Source: Lentzea sp033794685
Lineage (GTDB): Bacteria > Actinomycetota > Actinomycetes > Mycobacteriales > Pseudonocardiaceae
Reading direction: 5' to 3' (one strand)
DNA length: 64,000 nucleotides
Assembly: GCA_033794685.1 (NCBI GenBank)
Contig: JARAYZ010000001.1
Part shown: positions 24,543 to 34,180 of the stretch, in pieces
How the letters are laid out: each line of letters starts with the position of its first letter
How positions within the stretch are numbered: position 1 is the first letter of the stretch
The notes under the pieces: generated by a model
Told to the model about the DNA's origin: nothing
Seen by the model: only the letters and a program-made list of their open reading frames with translations
The model's database searches: none
Translations under genes and position numbers: made by a program

Positions 24543-25404
24543 TCAGCCTGCTCGTGGTGTGCGGCGCTTCCTGGTTCGGGAAGTGCCCCACCTCGGGCAG
24601 GTAGCGGAACTCCGACTCGGGCCCGAGCCACGGCAGCGAGTCGCGCGCGGCGGACTCCCGGACGATCGGGTCGAGCGAACCGTGGATCTGCAGCACCGGT
24701 ACCTGCATCGGCTTGTCGACGGCCTCGGCGAATCGGCGGCCGTCGCTGCGCAGTTGTGAGCGCACCGCCCAGCGGTAGTACTCCAGCGCGCTGTGGGCCA
24801 CGCCCGGCACCGTCATCGCCTGCCGGCAGCGGCGGATGACCTCGTCGAACTCGGGCGCCGAGCGCCACTTCGGCCCGGACCACGCCGACAGCAGCTTGGC
24901 GACCTGCAGGCCGTTCTCGGCGGTCAGCCAGCGTTCCGGGTGGATCGGCAGCTGGAAGCGCAGCACGTGCGAGTTCGTGCGCGGATGCCTGCGGAACGTC
25001 CGGCGCGTCACCAGAGGGTGCGGTGCGGACAGCACGGAGATCGACGAGACCACGCGCGGATGCATGGCACCGACCGTCCACGCCGTGGCGCCGCCCCACG
25101 CGTGACCCACGAGGTGCGCGCGCTGGGCGCCAAGTGCCTTGATCAGGCCCGCGACATCACCCGCGAGGGTGAAGCCGTCGTAGCCGCGGGGAGGCTTGTC
25201 CGAATCGCCGTAGCCGCGCAGGTCGACGGCCACGGCGCGATAGCCGGCCTCGGCCAGTGCGGTCAGCTGGTGCCGCCACGACCACCAGAACTCGGGGAAC
25301 CCGTGAAGCAGCAGCACGAGCGGGCCTTCGCCCAGCTCGGCGACGTGCAGGCGGATGCCGTTGGCCGAGACGTCGCGGTGCGTCCAGGGGCCCGCGACCC
25401 GCAC
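24514..25404 (-). CDS. Epoxide hydrolase-like alpha/beta hydrolase lacking the nucleophile (EphE/Rv3670-like)
   Basis: This protein of about 296 residues has the epoxide-hydrolase layout: oxyanion HGFPEFWWSW (about 34-43), DLRGYGDSDKP (about 61-71), and PEVGHF with the base histidine near the C terminus. The nucleophile elbow reads G100-H-A-W-G-G, with alanine where the Asp of GHDWGG is expected, so classical epoxide hydrolysis is unlikely. The codon is GCG, two changes from an Asp codon. The start is uncertain (GTG 25404 used). It follows the holin-like gene by 23 bp; synteny with Rv3669-Rv3671c is kept. Confidence 0.85.
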   Translation of the reverse strand: MRVAGPWTHRDVSANGIRLHVAELGEGPLVLLLHGFPEFWWSWRHQLTALAEAGYRAVAVDLRGYGDSDKPPRGYDGFTLAGDVAGLIKALGAQRAHLVGHAWGGATAWTVGAMHPRVVSSISVLSAPHPLVTRRTFRRHPRTNSHVLRFQLPIHPERWLTAENGLQVAKLLSAWSGPKWRSAPEFDEVIRRCRQAMTVPGVAHSALEYYRWAVRSQLRSDGRRFAEAVDKPMQVPVLQIHGSLDPIVRESAARDSLPWLGPESEFRYLPEVGHFPNQEAPHTTSRLITEFLQKLS

Positions 25405-25427
25405 GACGGACGGGTCGGGTTTGCGGC

Positions 25428-25868
25428 TCAGTTGTCGTCGCCCCTGCGCGTGAGGGCCGCGACGGTGTCCTTCGCGGCCGCGATCGACTTCTCGGGTGCC
25501 CTGATCTTCTTGACCTTGCGGTAACCGAGGAAGGCGAACAGCACGGCGCTGAGCAGCATCACGGCGAACACGAGCCCGAAGCCCGCCCAGTAGCCCCAGC
25601 CGAACCACTCGGCGAAACCGAAGCCGAGCGCCATGAACAGGAAGAACAGGCTGAAGCACAGGATCGTCAGCGCGACGATGAAGAAGACGCTGCCCTTCAC
25701 GCCCTTCTTGATCTCGGCGGTGATCTCGCCCTTGGCGAGCTCGACCTCTGCTCTGACCAAGGTCGACACCTGCGCGGTCGCGTCGCGGACGAGGCCGCCG
25801 ATCGAGGCCTCGGCGGTGGGGTCGTCAGCGGTCAGCGGAATCGACGCGATGTGCTCCCTGGTGGTCAC
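25428..25868 (-). CDS. Holin-X/phage-holin-family membrane protein (Rv3669-like)
   Basis: This 146-residue protein has an N-terminal cytosolic helix (IGGLVRDATAQVSTLVRAEV, about 23-42), two membrane helices (about 59-85 and 93-115) and a basic C-terminal tail. This matches the actinobacterial putative holin superfamily (DUF1469), which are chromosomal membrane proteins despite the name. GTG 25868 overlaps the nhaA stop by 4 bp, so the order nhaA, holin-like, ephE-like forms one operon. Confidence 0.85.
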   Translation of the reverse strand: MTTREHIASIPLTADDPTAEASIGGLVRDATAQVSTLVRAEVELAKGEITAEIKKGVKGSVFFIVALTILCFSLFFLFMALGFGFAEWFGWGYWAGFGLVFAVMLLSAVLFAFLGYRKVKKIRAPEKSIAAAKDTVAALTRRGDDN

Positions 25869-27022
25869 CCGGACATGGTGCCATGCGCCCGGCTGCGACG
25901 AATGAGCAACACCGCGGCGAGCAGCGACGCGATCATCGAAGCGAGCAGAACGGCCGCCTTCGCGGTCTCGGCCTCGGCGAGGGAGAGGTCCGCGATCAGC
26001 AGGCTGACGGTGAACCCGACCCCGCCCAGCGTCGCCACCGCCACGATGTCGCGCGGCCCCGCCCCGGACGGCCAGACCGCCGCCTTGAACCACACCGCGA
26101 GCGCCGAGGCCCCGACGATCCCGATCACCTTGCCGATGATCAGCCCCGCCATCACCCCGAGCGCGATCTTGTCCGAGAACAACTTCCCCAATGCCTCCGA
26201 GCCCACCGGCACACCCGCCGCGAACAGCGCGAACACCGGCACCGCCACTCCTGCCGACCACGGCTGCAGCCGGTGTTCCAGCCGTACCGCCGGGGCTTCC
26301 TGCTCGTACGGGTCGCGCCTGACCCGCGTCAGCAAGGCCAGCGCGACGCCCGCGATCGTGGCGTGGATGCCCGACTCGTGCATGAACCACCAGGTCGCGA
26401 GAGCGATCGGCACGTAGATCCAGGCGCTGGTGATCCTCCTGCGCTGAAGGAACCAGTACAGCGCCAGCAGCAGCACGACCGCGCCCGCCGCGAGCAGGTT
26501 GAACTGGGCCGTGAACAGGATCGCGATCAAGATGATGGCGCCCAGGTCGTCGACCACGGCCAACGACAGCAGGAACACCCGCAGGCTCGACGGCAGTCCG
26601 GACGCGGTCAGGGCCAGCACTCCGAGCGCGAACGCGATGTCCGTCGCGACCGGAATCGCCCACGCCTTCTCGATCCCCGGCTGCCCCCAGCCGATCGACA
26701 GCGCGACCAGCGCGGGCACGATCATCCCGCCGGCGGCCGCGATGATCGGCAGGATCGCCGCCTTGAAGTTCGACAGCTCACCGACGACGAGTTCGCGCTT
26801 CAGTTCGAGCCCGGCGACGAAGAAGAAGACGGCCAGCAGCCCGTCCTTGGCCCAGTCGCCGACGCTCAACGGTCCCAGGTGAAGGTCCCGCAGCGCGAAG
26901 TAGGCGGGGGAGAACGGCGAGTTGGCCCACAGCAGCGCGATGGCCGTGGCGCCGAGCAAGACGGTTCCGCCCACGGTCTCGGTGCGCAGGTAACGGGCGA
27001 AGTCAGCGATCTTGCTGGACAC
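25865..27022 (-). CDS. nhaA: Na+/H+ antiporter NhaA
   Basis: This 385-residue protein has about 12 membrane helices and NhaA motifs: PVATDIAFALGVLAL (about 124-138; helix IV T-D unwound segment) and the paired aspartates of AVVDDLGAI (about 155-163; transport residues D-D). Helix XI matches TLGGVGFTVSLLIADL (about 328-343). It expels Na+ for protons and supports pH and salt homeostasis. It heads an overlapping operon with the holin-like protein. No separate pH-sensing domain is fused. Confidence 0.95.
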   Translation of the reverse strand: MSSKIADFARYLRTETVGGTVLLGATAIALLWANSPFSPAYFALRDLHLGPLSVGDWAKDGLLAVFFFVAGLELKRELVVGELSNFKAAILPIIAAAGGMIVPALVALSIGWGQPGIEKAWAIPVATDIAFALGVLALTASGLPSSLRVFLLSLAVVDDLGAIILIAILFTAQFNLLAAGAVVLLLALYWFLQRRRITSAWIYVPIALATWWFMHESGIHATIAGVALALLTRVRRDPYEQEAPAVRLEHRLQPWSAGVAVPVFALFAAGVPVGSEALGKLFSDKIALGVMAGLIIGKVIGIVGASALAVWFKAAVWPSGAGPRDIVAVATLGGVGFTVSLLIADLSLAEAETAKAAVLLASMIASLLAAVLLIRRSRAHGTMSG

Positions 27023-27105
27023 AGGGCTCCCAGGGCGGTCGACAGGTACACGAATACTCGTGCCGACCAGACTTCCCGGCTCACCTGGATGGAATCCTAA
27101 CGCGA

Positions 27106-27133
27106 ACGGGCGCCCTCAGGTGAGGACGCCCGT
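27106..27133 (-). terminator. Terminator of acs
   Basis: ACGGGCG (27106-27112) pairs with CGCCCGT (27127-27133), with an inner CTCA/TGAG pair. It lies 16 nt after the acs stop on the minus strand. Confidence 0.7.
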
Positions 27134-27148
27134 CACGTTTGAACGAGA

Positions 27149-29131
<1,983 letters not shown>

Positions 29132-29250
29132 GGTGCGAGACCTCCTGGAATGTCCAGACCGGTTGGGGATGCGGGTACTGACCGTAGTGCGAGCCAGTTC
29201 ACTTCCAACAGGTTCCTCCCCAAAAAGGTTCAGACCAATCTGGGGAGGTC

Positions 29251-29276
29251 GGTTACACGGCTGTCATTGTGTAACC
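29251..29276. promoter_or_regulatory. Inverted repeat upstream of acs
   Basis: GGTTACAC (29251-29258) and GTGTAACC (29269-29276) are perfect complements separated by 10 bp, 120 bp upstream of the acs start. It has operator-like geometry; no binder is known to me. Confidence 0.55.
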
Positions 29277-29306
29277 CGTTTTGTCTGGTCCGGGCACGTG
29301 TGGCGC

Positions 29307-29334
29307 GTTGAACGGGCGCAGTTGCGCGCTCAAC
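29307..29334. promoter_or_regulatory. Second inverted repeat in the acs/fic intergenic region
   Basis: GTTGA (29307-29311) pairs with TCAAC (29330-29334), and inside it GCGCA (29316-29320) with TGCGC (29323-29327). It could be an operator or a hairpin insulating the divergent units. Confidence 0.4.
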
Positions 29335-29376
29335 GGTCTGCGCAGTGAGCTGGGTCACCGGTTTCACCTGGTCAGG

Positions 29377-29382
29377 TACTCT
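29377..29382 (+). promoter_or_regulatory. -10 box of the Fic-like gene, probably leaderless
   Basis: TACTCT ends 8 nt before GTG 29391 with no Shine-Dalgarno sequence between. Confidence 0.45.
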
Positions 29383-29390
29383 GCGCGACC

Positions 29391-30119
29391 GTGACCGATC
29401 CTCTCGCTCCGCTGCTTTCCTTGCCTGGCGTGGCTGACGCCGCGAACGCCGCCAAGGACGCCGTCTTCCAGGTGCACCGCCATCGGGTGAACCTGCGCGG
29501 CTGGGCCACGACGGCGGCGGAGGCGTCCGTCCGCGCGGCCCGTGCGTCGGCGGCCCTGGAGGGCGGTCCGACCGAGATTCCCGAGTCCGGCGAGGTCTCG
29601 GATCCCGTGCTGGCCGGGTCGTTGCGGGTCGCGGAAGCGCTGGGCGGACTCGTCGCCACGTGGCAGCGCGCGCCGTTGCAGGCCCTCGCGCGGTTGCACG
29701 TTCTCGCCTCCGCGGACCTCACGACCGACGTCGGACGACCGCGCGTCTCCGAGGACGTGTCTCAGCGGCTCGACATGCTCGGCTCGTTGGTCACCGGCGG
29801 GACGTCCGTGCCGGCGCCCGTCGTCGTCGCGGTGGTGCACGGCGAACTGCTCGGGCTCGCGCCGTTCGACGTCGCCAACGGCGTGGTCGCGCGGGCGGCC
29901 GCGCGGATGACGTCGATCTCCTCGGGCCTCGACCCCAAGGGCCTCGGTGTGCCCGAGGTGGCGTGCCTGCGGCGTTCGGCCGAGTACGAGGCCGCGTCCG
30001 TGGCGTTCGCGTCGGGGACCCTCGAAGGCCTGGCCGAGTGGATCCTGTTCGTGTGCTCCTCGTTGGAGGCAGGCGCCCGCGAAGCTCGCAGCATCGCGGA
30101 CGCCGCACTCACCGGGTGA
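29391..30119 (+). CDS. Degenerate Fic (fido) domain protein
   Basis: This 242-residue protein keeps the Fic layout with a degraded active loop. An inhibitory-helix motif S53-A-A-L-E57-G58 matches (S/T)xxxE(G/N), and the core loop A157-P-F-D-V-A-N-G-V-V-A-R168 aligns with HPFxxGNGRxxR. The catalytic His is Ala, the first Gly is Ala and the first Arg is Val, while P, F, N, G and the last R remain. Fic enzymes AMPylate proteins; this one is probably inactive or has another role. Database entries for such proteins may carry a misleading oxidoreductase label. It overlaps the convergent kynU end by 11 bp. Confidence 0.7.
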   Translation: MTDPLAPLLSLPGVADAANAAKDAVFQVHRHRVNLRGWATTAAEASVRAARASAALEGGPTEIPESGEVSDPVLAGSLRVAEALGGLVATWQRAPLQALARLHVLASADLTTDVGRPRVSEDVSQRLDMLGSLVTGGTSVPAPVVVAVVHGELLGLAPFDVANGVVARAAARMTSISSGLDPKGLGVPEVACLRRSAEYEAASVAFASGTLEGLAEWILFVCSSLEAGAREARSIADAALTG

Positions 30120-31209
30120 TCTCCGCGAGGACCTCGGCGGCCCTGATCGCGTCCTCGTCGGTCACGTAGAGCGGGGCGAACCCGAACCGCAGGACGTCCG
30201 GCGGCCGGTGGTCGCCGATGACGCCGCGCGCGATCAGTTCGTCCATGACGGCCTTGGCGTCCTGGCAGCGCACCGAGATCTGGTTGCCGCGTTGTTCGGG
30301 AGTGATCACCTCGAGGTTCGTGAGCTTCTCGACGTGCTCGCGGAACAATGCGGTCAGCCTGAGCCCGCGCTCGCGCAGTTCGGCCAGGTCGACGCCGTCC
30401 CAGACGTCCAGGGCGGCGTCGAGTGCCAGCATCGACAGGATGTCCGGCGTGCCGACGCGTGCGCGCACGATGCCGGGGTCCGGTTCGTAGGAGGGCTTCA
30501 TGCCGAACGGCTCGCGGTGGCCGTTCCAGCCCGACAGCGGGTTCTCGAACGTCGCCTGCTTGTGCTTCGGCACATAGATGTACGCCGGCGAGCCCGGTCC
30601 GCCGTTGAGGAACTTGTAGGTGCAGCCGATCGCGTAGTCGACTTGGAGCGCGTCCAATTCGATGGGCAGCACGCCCGCGCTGTGGCAGAGGTCCCAGACC
30701 ACCTGTGCGCCAACGGCATGCGCCTGCTCGGTGAGCGCCTTCATGTCGTGCAGCTCGCCGGTCCGGTAGTCGACCTGGTTGAGCAGCGCCACGGCGGTGT
30801 CCTCGGTCAGGTCCAAAGAGGACGGATGCGCGGCCCGGATCTCCAGCCCTGTCAGCGAAGCCACCGACTGTGCGATGTAGCCGTCGGTCGGGAACGTCGA
30901 CTCGTCGCACACGATCTCGGTGCGGCTGGTGCCCTTCACCGCGCCCATCAACGCCTTGAAGACGTTGACCGACGTCGAGTCGCCGACCACGACCTGGCCT
31001 TCGGCGGCACCGATCAGCCGGCCGACGCGGTCGCCGATCCGTTGCGGCGCCTCCCACCAGCCCTCGCTCCAGGAGCGGATGAGCCGCGTGCCCCACTGGT
31101 TCCTGACGACGTCCTGCATGCGGTCGGCGACGTGTTTCGGTGCTGCGCCGAGGGAGTTGCCGTCGAGGTAGATGACACCTTCGGGGATGTCGAACAGCTC
31201 ACGCCTCAC
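30109..31209 (-). CDS. kynU: Kynureninase
   Basis: This PLP enzyme of about 366 residues cleaves kynurenine to anthranilate and alanine. Hallmarks are YLDGNSLG near the N terminus (about 14-21), the PLP-phosphate region GDSTSVNVFKAL and the Schiff-base lysine in GCTYKFLNGGPGSPAY. GTG 31209 overlaps the kynA stop (GTGA), but this start leaves little sequence before YLDGNSLG; ATG 31272, inside kynA, would add 21 residues and is a real alternative. With KynA it forms a two-gene tryptophan-to-anthranilate unit lacking the formamidase. Confidence 0.93.
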   Translation of the reverse strand: MRRELFDIPEGVIYLDGNSLGAAPKHVADRMQDVVRNQWGTRLIRSWSEGWWEAPQRIGDRVGRLIGAAEGQVVVGDSTSVNVFKALMGAVKGTSRTEIVCDESTFPTDGYIAQSVASLTGLEIRAAHPSSLDLTEDTAVALLNQVDYRTGELHDMKALTEQAHAVGAQVVWDLCHSAGVLPIELDALQVDYAIGCTYKFLNGGPGSPAYIYVPKHKQATFENPLSGWNGHREPFGMKPSYEPDPGIVRARVGTPDILSMLALDAALDVWDGVDLAELRERGLRLTALFREHVEKLTNLEVITPEQRGNQISVRCQDAKAVMDELIARGVIGDHRPPDVLRFGFAPLYVTDEDAIRAAEVLAEITR

Positions 31210-32021
31210 ACGTAACTCCTCGCGGTCCACAGCTCGGGGAACACCGCTCGTTGGGTGCGCTTCTCCAGCCATGCAACACCAGCGGACCCACCCGTGCCGA
31301 CCTTCGAGCCCATCGACCGGCGGGTCGCCAGCAGGTGGTCGTAACGCCAGCGCGCGAACTCCTCGGCGATGTCGGTCAGCGCCTCGCCCAGTTCCAGCAG
31401 GTCGCGGTCGCTGCCGCGGTAGATCGCCGCCCACACCTGCTCGACCTCGGCCGACGGTTCGTAGGCCTTGGTCAGGTCGCGGTCCAGGACAGTCTGCGGG
31501 ATGTCGAAACCCTTGCGCTGCAACGCGGCCAGCACGTCGTCGTAGAGCGACGGCAGCGCCAGCGACTTCTCCAGCTGGTCGTGCATCGCGGGCACGGCCC
31601 GGTGCGGCACGAGCATCGACGCGGACTTCTCGCCGAGCAGGAACTCCATCTCGCGGTACATGCCCGACTGGAAGCCGGACCCCTCGCCGAGCGCGTCGCG
31701 GAACGAGTTGAACTCGGTCGGCGTCATCCGCGCGATCGGCCGCCATGCCGCGGACAGCGCCTGCAGGTGCAGGTCGGAACGCCGCAGCGTCTGCACGGCC
31801 GCGCGGAGGTCGTTGGCCCGCAGTTCGGTCTGGGCCTGGCGCCACTCGAAGCACAGCAGGCCGAAGTACAGCTCCATCACCTGCGTGATGACCAGGAACG
31901 ACATCTCACGGGGATCTTTGGACCACTGCTGTTGAAGGGTGTGCAACACCGACGCGTGCACGTAGTCCTCGTACGGCGTGGTGCCGCCGAAATCCAGCTT
32001 GGGGGACACGGGGCAGCTCAT
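31206..32021 (-). CDS. kynA: Tryptophan 2,3-dioxygenase
   Basis: This 271-residue haem dioxygenase opens the tryptophan indole ring to N-formylkynurenine. It carries YEDYVHASVLHTLQQ (about 17-31), FLVITQVMELYFGLLCFE (about 42-59), FQSGMYREMEFLLG (about 117-130, substrate carboxylate arginine) and ARWRYDHLLATRRSMGSKVG (about 224-243), whose histidine is the haem ligand. It is first in the operon with kynU and is divergent from a Lrp regulator that probably senses tryptophan or kynurenine. Confidence 0.96.
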   Translation of the reverse strand: MSCPVSPKLDFGGTTPYEDYVHASVLHTLQQQWSKDPREMSFLVITQVMELYFGLLCFEWRQAQTELRANDLRAAVQTLRRSDLHLQALSAAWRPIARMTPTEFNSFRDALGEGSGFQSGMYREMEFLLGEKSASMLVPHRAVPAMHDQLEKSLALPSLYDDVLAALQRKGFDIPQTVLDRDLTKAYEPSAEVEQVWAAIYRGSDRDLLELGEALTDIAEEFARWRYDHLLATRRSMGSKVGTGGSAGVAWLEKRTQRAVFPELWTARSYV

Positions 32022-32070
32022 GGGTTCAATCGTCCTGCCTGGGCCTCGTCACCTGAATGGGCGACGAAAG

Positions 32071-32098
32071 GCGTTCGCGTCAAACTTCTTCTGAACGC
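32071..32098. promoter_or_regulatory. Inverted repeat between kynA and the Lrp-type regulator
   Basis: GCGTTC (32071-32076) and GAACGC (32093-32098) are complementary across 16 bp, in the 106-bp divergent region. It is a candidate binding site for the adjacent Lrp-family regulator. Confidence 0.5.
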
Positions 32099-32127
32099 AA
32101 AACAGATCCCCAAGTACCTTTGCATTC

Positions 32128-32568
32128 ATGTTGGACGAGGTGGACAAGGCCCTGTTGGAGGCGCTCCAAGAGGATGCGCGCCTGTCGTACAACGAACTCG
32201 CACGCCGAGTCCACGTCTCCCCGCCGACGGTCGCCCAACGGGTCCGCCGGCTGGAGAACATGGGAGCCATCACCGGCTATCGCGCCGTGGTCGACCCCAC
32301 CGTCGTCGGACGTCCGGTCGTCGCGTTGGTGCGCATGAAGTGCTACGGCCCTCGTTGCATCACGGTCCACCCCGAGCTGCTCGACGACCTCCCCGAAGTG
32401 GTCGAGGTCGTGCGGCTCACCGGGGACATCTGCTCGGTTGTGAAGGTCGTCACCACGAGCATCGTCGAGTTGGAACGGCTGCTGGTCCGGCTGGCCGCTC
32501 ACGGGGAGACGTCCAGCGCAATGGTGCTGTCGACGCCGATCCCGTGGCGTCCGGTGTTGCCCGGATAA
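32128..32568 (+). CDS. Lrp/AsnC-family regulator (KynR-like by context)
   Basis: This 146-residue protein has an N-terminal helix-turn-helix (about 5-60; LSYNELARRVHVSPPTVAQRVRRLE) and a C-terminal RAM ligand-binding domain (about 70-140; VVALVRMKC, GDICSVVKVV). It is divergent from kynA, so control of kynurenine-pathway genes is the natural inference, as for KynR in pseudomonads. Its stop codon overlaps the NsrR-type box of the next gene by 2 bp. Confidence 0.9.
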   Translation: MLDEVDKALLEALQEDARLSYNELARRVHVSPPTVAQRVRRLENMGAITGYRAVVDPTVVGRPVVALVRMKCYGPRCITVHPELLDDLPEVVEVVRLTGDICSVVKVVTTSIVELERLLVRLAAHGETSSAMVLSTPIPWRPVLPG

Positions 32569-32589
32569 CATGCATCTCAGATTCCAATT
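32567..32589 (+). promoter_or_regulatory. NsrR-type operator upstream of nsrR-hmp
   Basis: The 23-bp element starts AACATGCATCT and ends ATTCCAATT. It closely matches, as I recall them, the Streptomyces coelicolor NsrR boxes in front of hmpA and nsrR. It lies 18 bp before the nsrR start and immediately upstream of a -10 box, where binding would block transcription. Confidence 0.75.
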
Positions 32590-32593
32590 AAGC

Positions 32594-32599
32594 TAGCCT
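32594..32599 (+). promoter_or_regulatory. -10 box of nsrR, probably leaderless
   Basis: TAGCCT ends 7 nt before GTG 32607; no ribosome-binding site lies between. Confidence 0.5.
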
Positions 32600-32606
32600 C
32601 GATCTT

Positions 32607-33053
32607 GTGAGGCTGACCAAGAGCACCGACATCGCGCTGCGGATCGTGATGCGTCTGGCCGTTGCCGAGACGGACCGTCTCGTCTCGTCGAACCCGACCA
32701 CGCGCGAAGTCGCCGAGGTCATGGGCGTGCAGTACACCCACGCCGCGAAAGTCGTCGCTCAACTCCAGCACCTGGGGATCGTCGTAGCCCGACGCGGCCG
32801 AGGTGGCGGCCTGGCCCTCGCCGAGACGAGACGTCTCGTCTCGGTGGGGTGGCTCGTCCGCCAGTTGGAAGGCGAGGGCGACGTCGTCGACTGCGAGGGC
32901 GACGTGCCGTGCCCGCTGGCCGCGGCCTGCCGTCTTCGGCGCGCGCTGCGCCAGGCCCAGGAAGCTTTCTACGCCTCGCTCGATCCGCTGAGCGTCGAGG
33001 ACCTCGTCGCTGATCCCACCGGTCCTGTGCTGCTCACCCTGCAGCTGAAGTGA
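32607..33053 (+). CDS. nsrR: NsrR: nitric-oxide-sensing Rrf2-family repressor
   Basis: This 148-residue protein has an N-terminal winged helix (about 1-75; RLTKSTDIALRIVMRLA, GVQYTHAAKVVAQLQHLGIV) and three conserved cysteines in D-C-x5-C-x5-C (C-E-G-D-V-P-C-P-L-A-A-A-C, about 96-108) that hold an Fe-S cluster. NO attack on the cluster releases DNA. It precedes hmp by 8 bp, and the upstream box makes it autoregulated, so hmp is induced by NO. GTG 32607 starts the conserved RLTxxTDxALR motif. Confidence 0.95.
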   Translation: MRLTKSTDIALRIVMRLAVAETDRLVSSNPTTREVAEVMGVQYTHAAKVVAQLQHLGIVVARRGRGGGLALAETRRLVSVGWLVRQLEGEGDVVDCEGDVPCPLAAACRLRRALRQAQEAFYASLDPLSVEDLVADPTGPVLLTLQLK

Positions 33054-33061
33054 GGAAATCG

Positions 33062-34180
33062 ATGTTGTCCTCGAAGTCGGCCGACCTGGTCGAGGCCACC
33101 CTGCCCGCCGTCGGCGCCGCCATCGGTGAGATCAGCGCGTTGTTCTACGAGCGCATGTTCGAAGAACACCCGATGCTGCTGCGCGACATGTTCAACCGCG
33201 GCAACCAGGCCAACGGCACGCAGGCGCAGGCGCTGGCGGGGTCGATCGCCACGTTCGCCTCGGGGCTGCTCGCCGGGCAGACGCCGGACGGGATGCTGCG
33301 CCGCATCGCCCACAAGCACGTGTCGGTCGGCGTGACGCCCGGCCAGTACGCGGTCGTCCACAAGCACCTGCTCGGGGCCGTCGCCGAGGTCCTCGACGTG
33401 AGCGACGAGGTGGGCCAGGCCTGGAGCGAGGTCTACTGGCTGATGGCCGACACGTTGATCGGCCTCGAGCGGTTCCTCCCGCAGGGGCAGCGGGAACACC
33501 GGGTGATCGCCCGGTTCCAGGAGACCGAGGACGTCGTGACGTTCGTGGTCAGGCCGCTCGACGGGCAGGTGCGCGCGGGCGAGCCTGGGCAGTACGTGTC
33601 GGTGCAGGTCCCGCTCGCCGACGGCGCCCGGCAGATCCGCCAGTACAGCCTGTCCGGACGGTCTGACGACGCACTGCAGTTCTCGGTGAAGCGCGACGGC
33701 GAGGTGTCCAGCCACCTGCACGACAACGTGCCGGTCGGCAGCACCGTGCTGGTCAGCCATCCTGCCGGGGACCTGACGCTGGTGCCCGGTGAAGGCCCCG
33801 TGCTGCTGGCGTCGGCGGGCATCGGCTGCACGCCGATGATCTCCATGCTCGCCGAGCTGGCCGCCACCGACTCACCCCGGCGGGTCGTCGCGATCCACGG
33901 CGACCGCGACCAGCTCACGCACCCGTTCCGCGCGGAGCTCGCCCAGCTCGTCGCGAAGCTGGAGAGCGCGCAGGCGCACGTCTTCTACGAGCGGCCGATC
34001 GGACAGTGGCCCGCCGAACGGACCGGGCTGGTCGACCTCGGCGCGGTCGAGTTCCCGCAGGACACCACCGCCTACCTGTGCGGACCGGTGCCGTTCCTGC
34101 GCGCGATGCGGGCGCAGTTGCTCGAAGCGGGTGTCACCGACATCCACTACGAGGTGTTCGGACCGGACCTAGCCGGCTAG
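33062..34180 (+). CDS. hmp: Flavohaemoglobin (NO dioxygenase)
   Basis: This 372-residue protein converts NO and O2 to nitrate using NAD(P)H. The globin domain (1-135) has distal-pocket Y29 and proximal H86 (HKHVSVG). The FAD domain has RQYSLSGR (about 195-202), and the NAD domain has GIGCTPMISML (about 257-267) and the C-terminal YEVFGP. ATG 33062 has GAGG 6 nt upstream; GTG 33050 would overlap the nsrR stop. It is coupled to nsrR. The 3' end overlaps the convergent murQ end by 12 bp. Confidence 0.97.
   Translation: MLSSKSADLVEATLPAVGAAIGEISALFYERMFEEHPMLLRDMFNRGNQANGTQAQALAGSIATFASGLLAGQTPDGMLRRIAHKHVSVGVTPGQYAVVHKHLLGAVAEVLDVSDEVGQAWSEVYWLMADTLIGLERFLPQGQREHRVIARFQETEDVVTFVVRPLDGQVRAGEPGQYVSVQVPLADGARQIRQYSLSGRSDDALQFSVKRDGEVSSHLHDNVPVGSTVLVSHPAGDLTLVPGEGPVLLASAGIGCTPMISMLAELAATDSPRRVVAIHGDRDQLTHPFRAELAQLVAKLESAQAHVFYERPIGQWPAERTGLVDLGAVEFPQDTTAYLCGPVPFLRAMRAQLLEAGVTDIHYEVFGPDLAG

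Noticed and set aside
25428..25868. Phage holin, hinting at a prophage
   Set aside because: The holin-X superfamily label covers chromosomal actinobacterial membrane proteins. There is no endolysin, capsid or integrase, and the gene is in a conserved backbone operon with nhaA.
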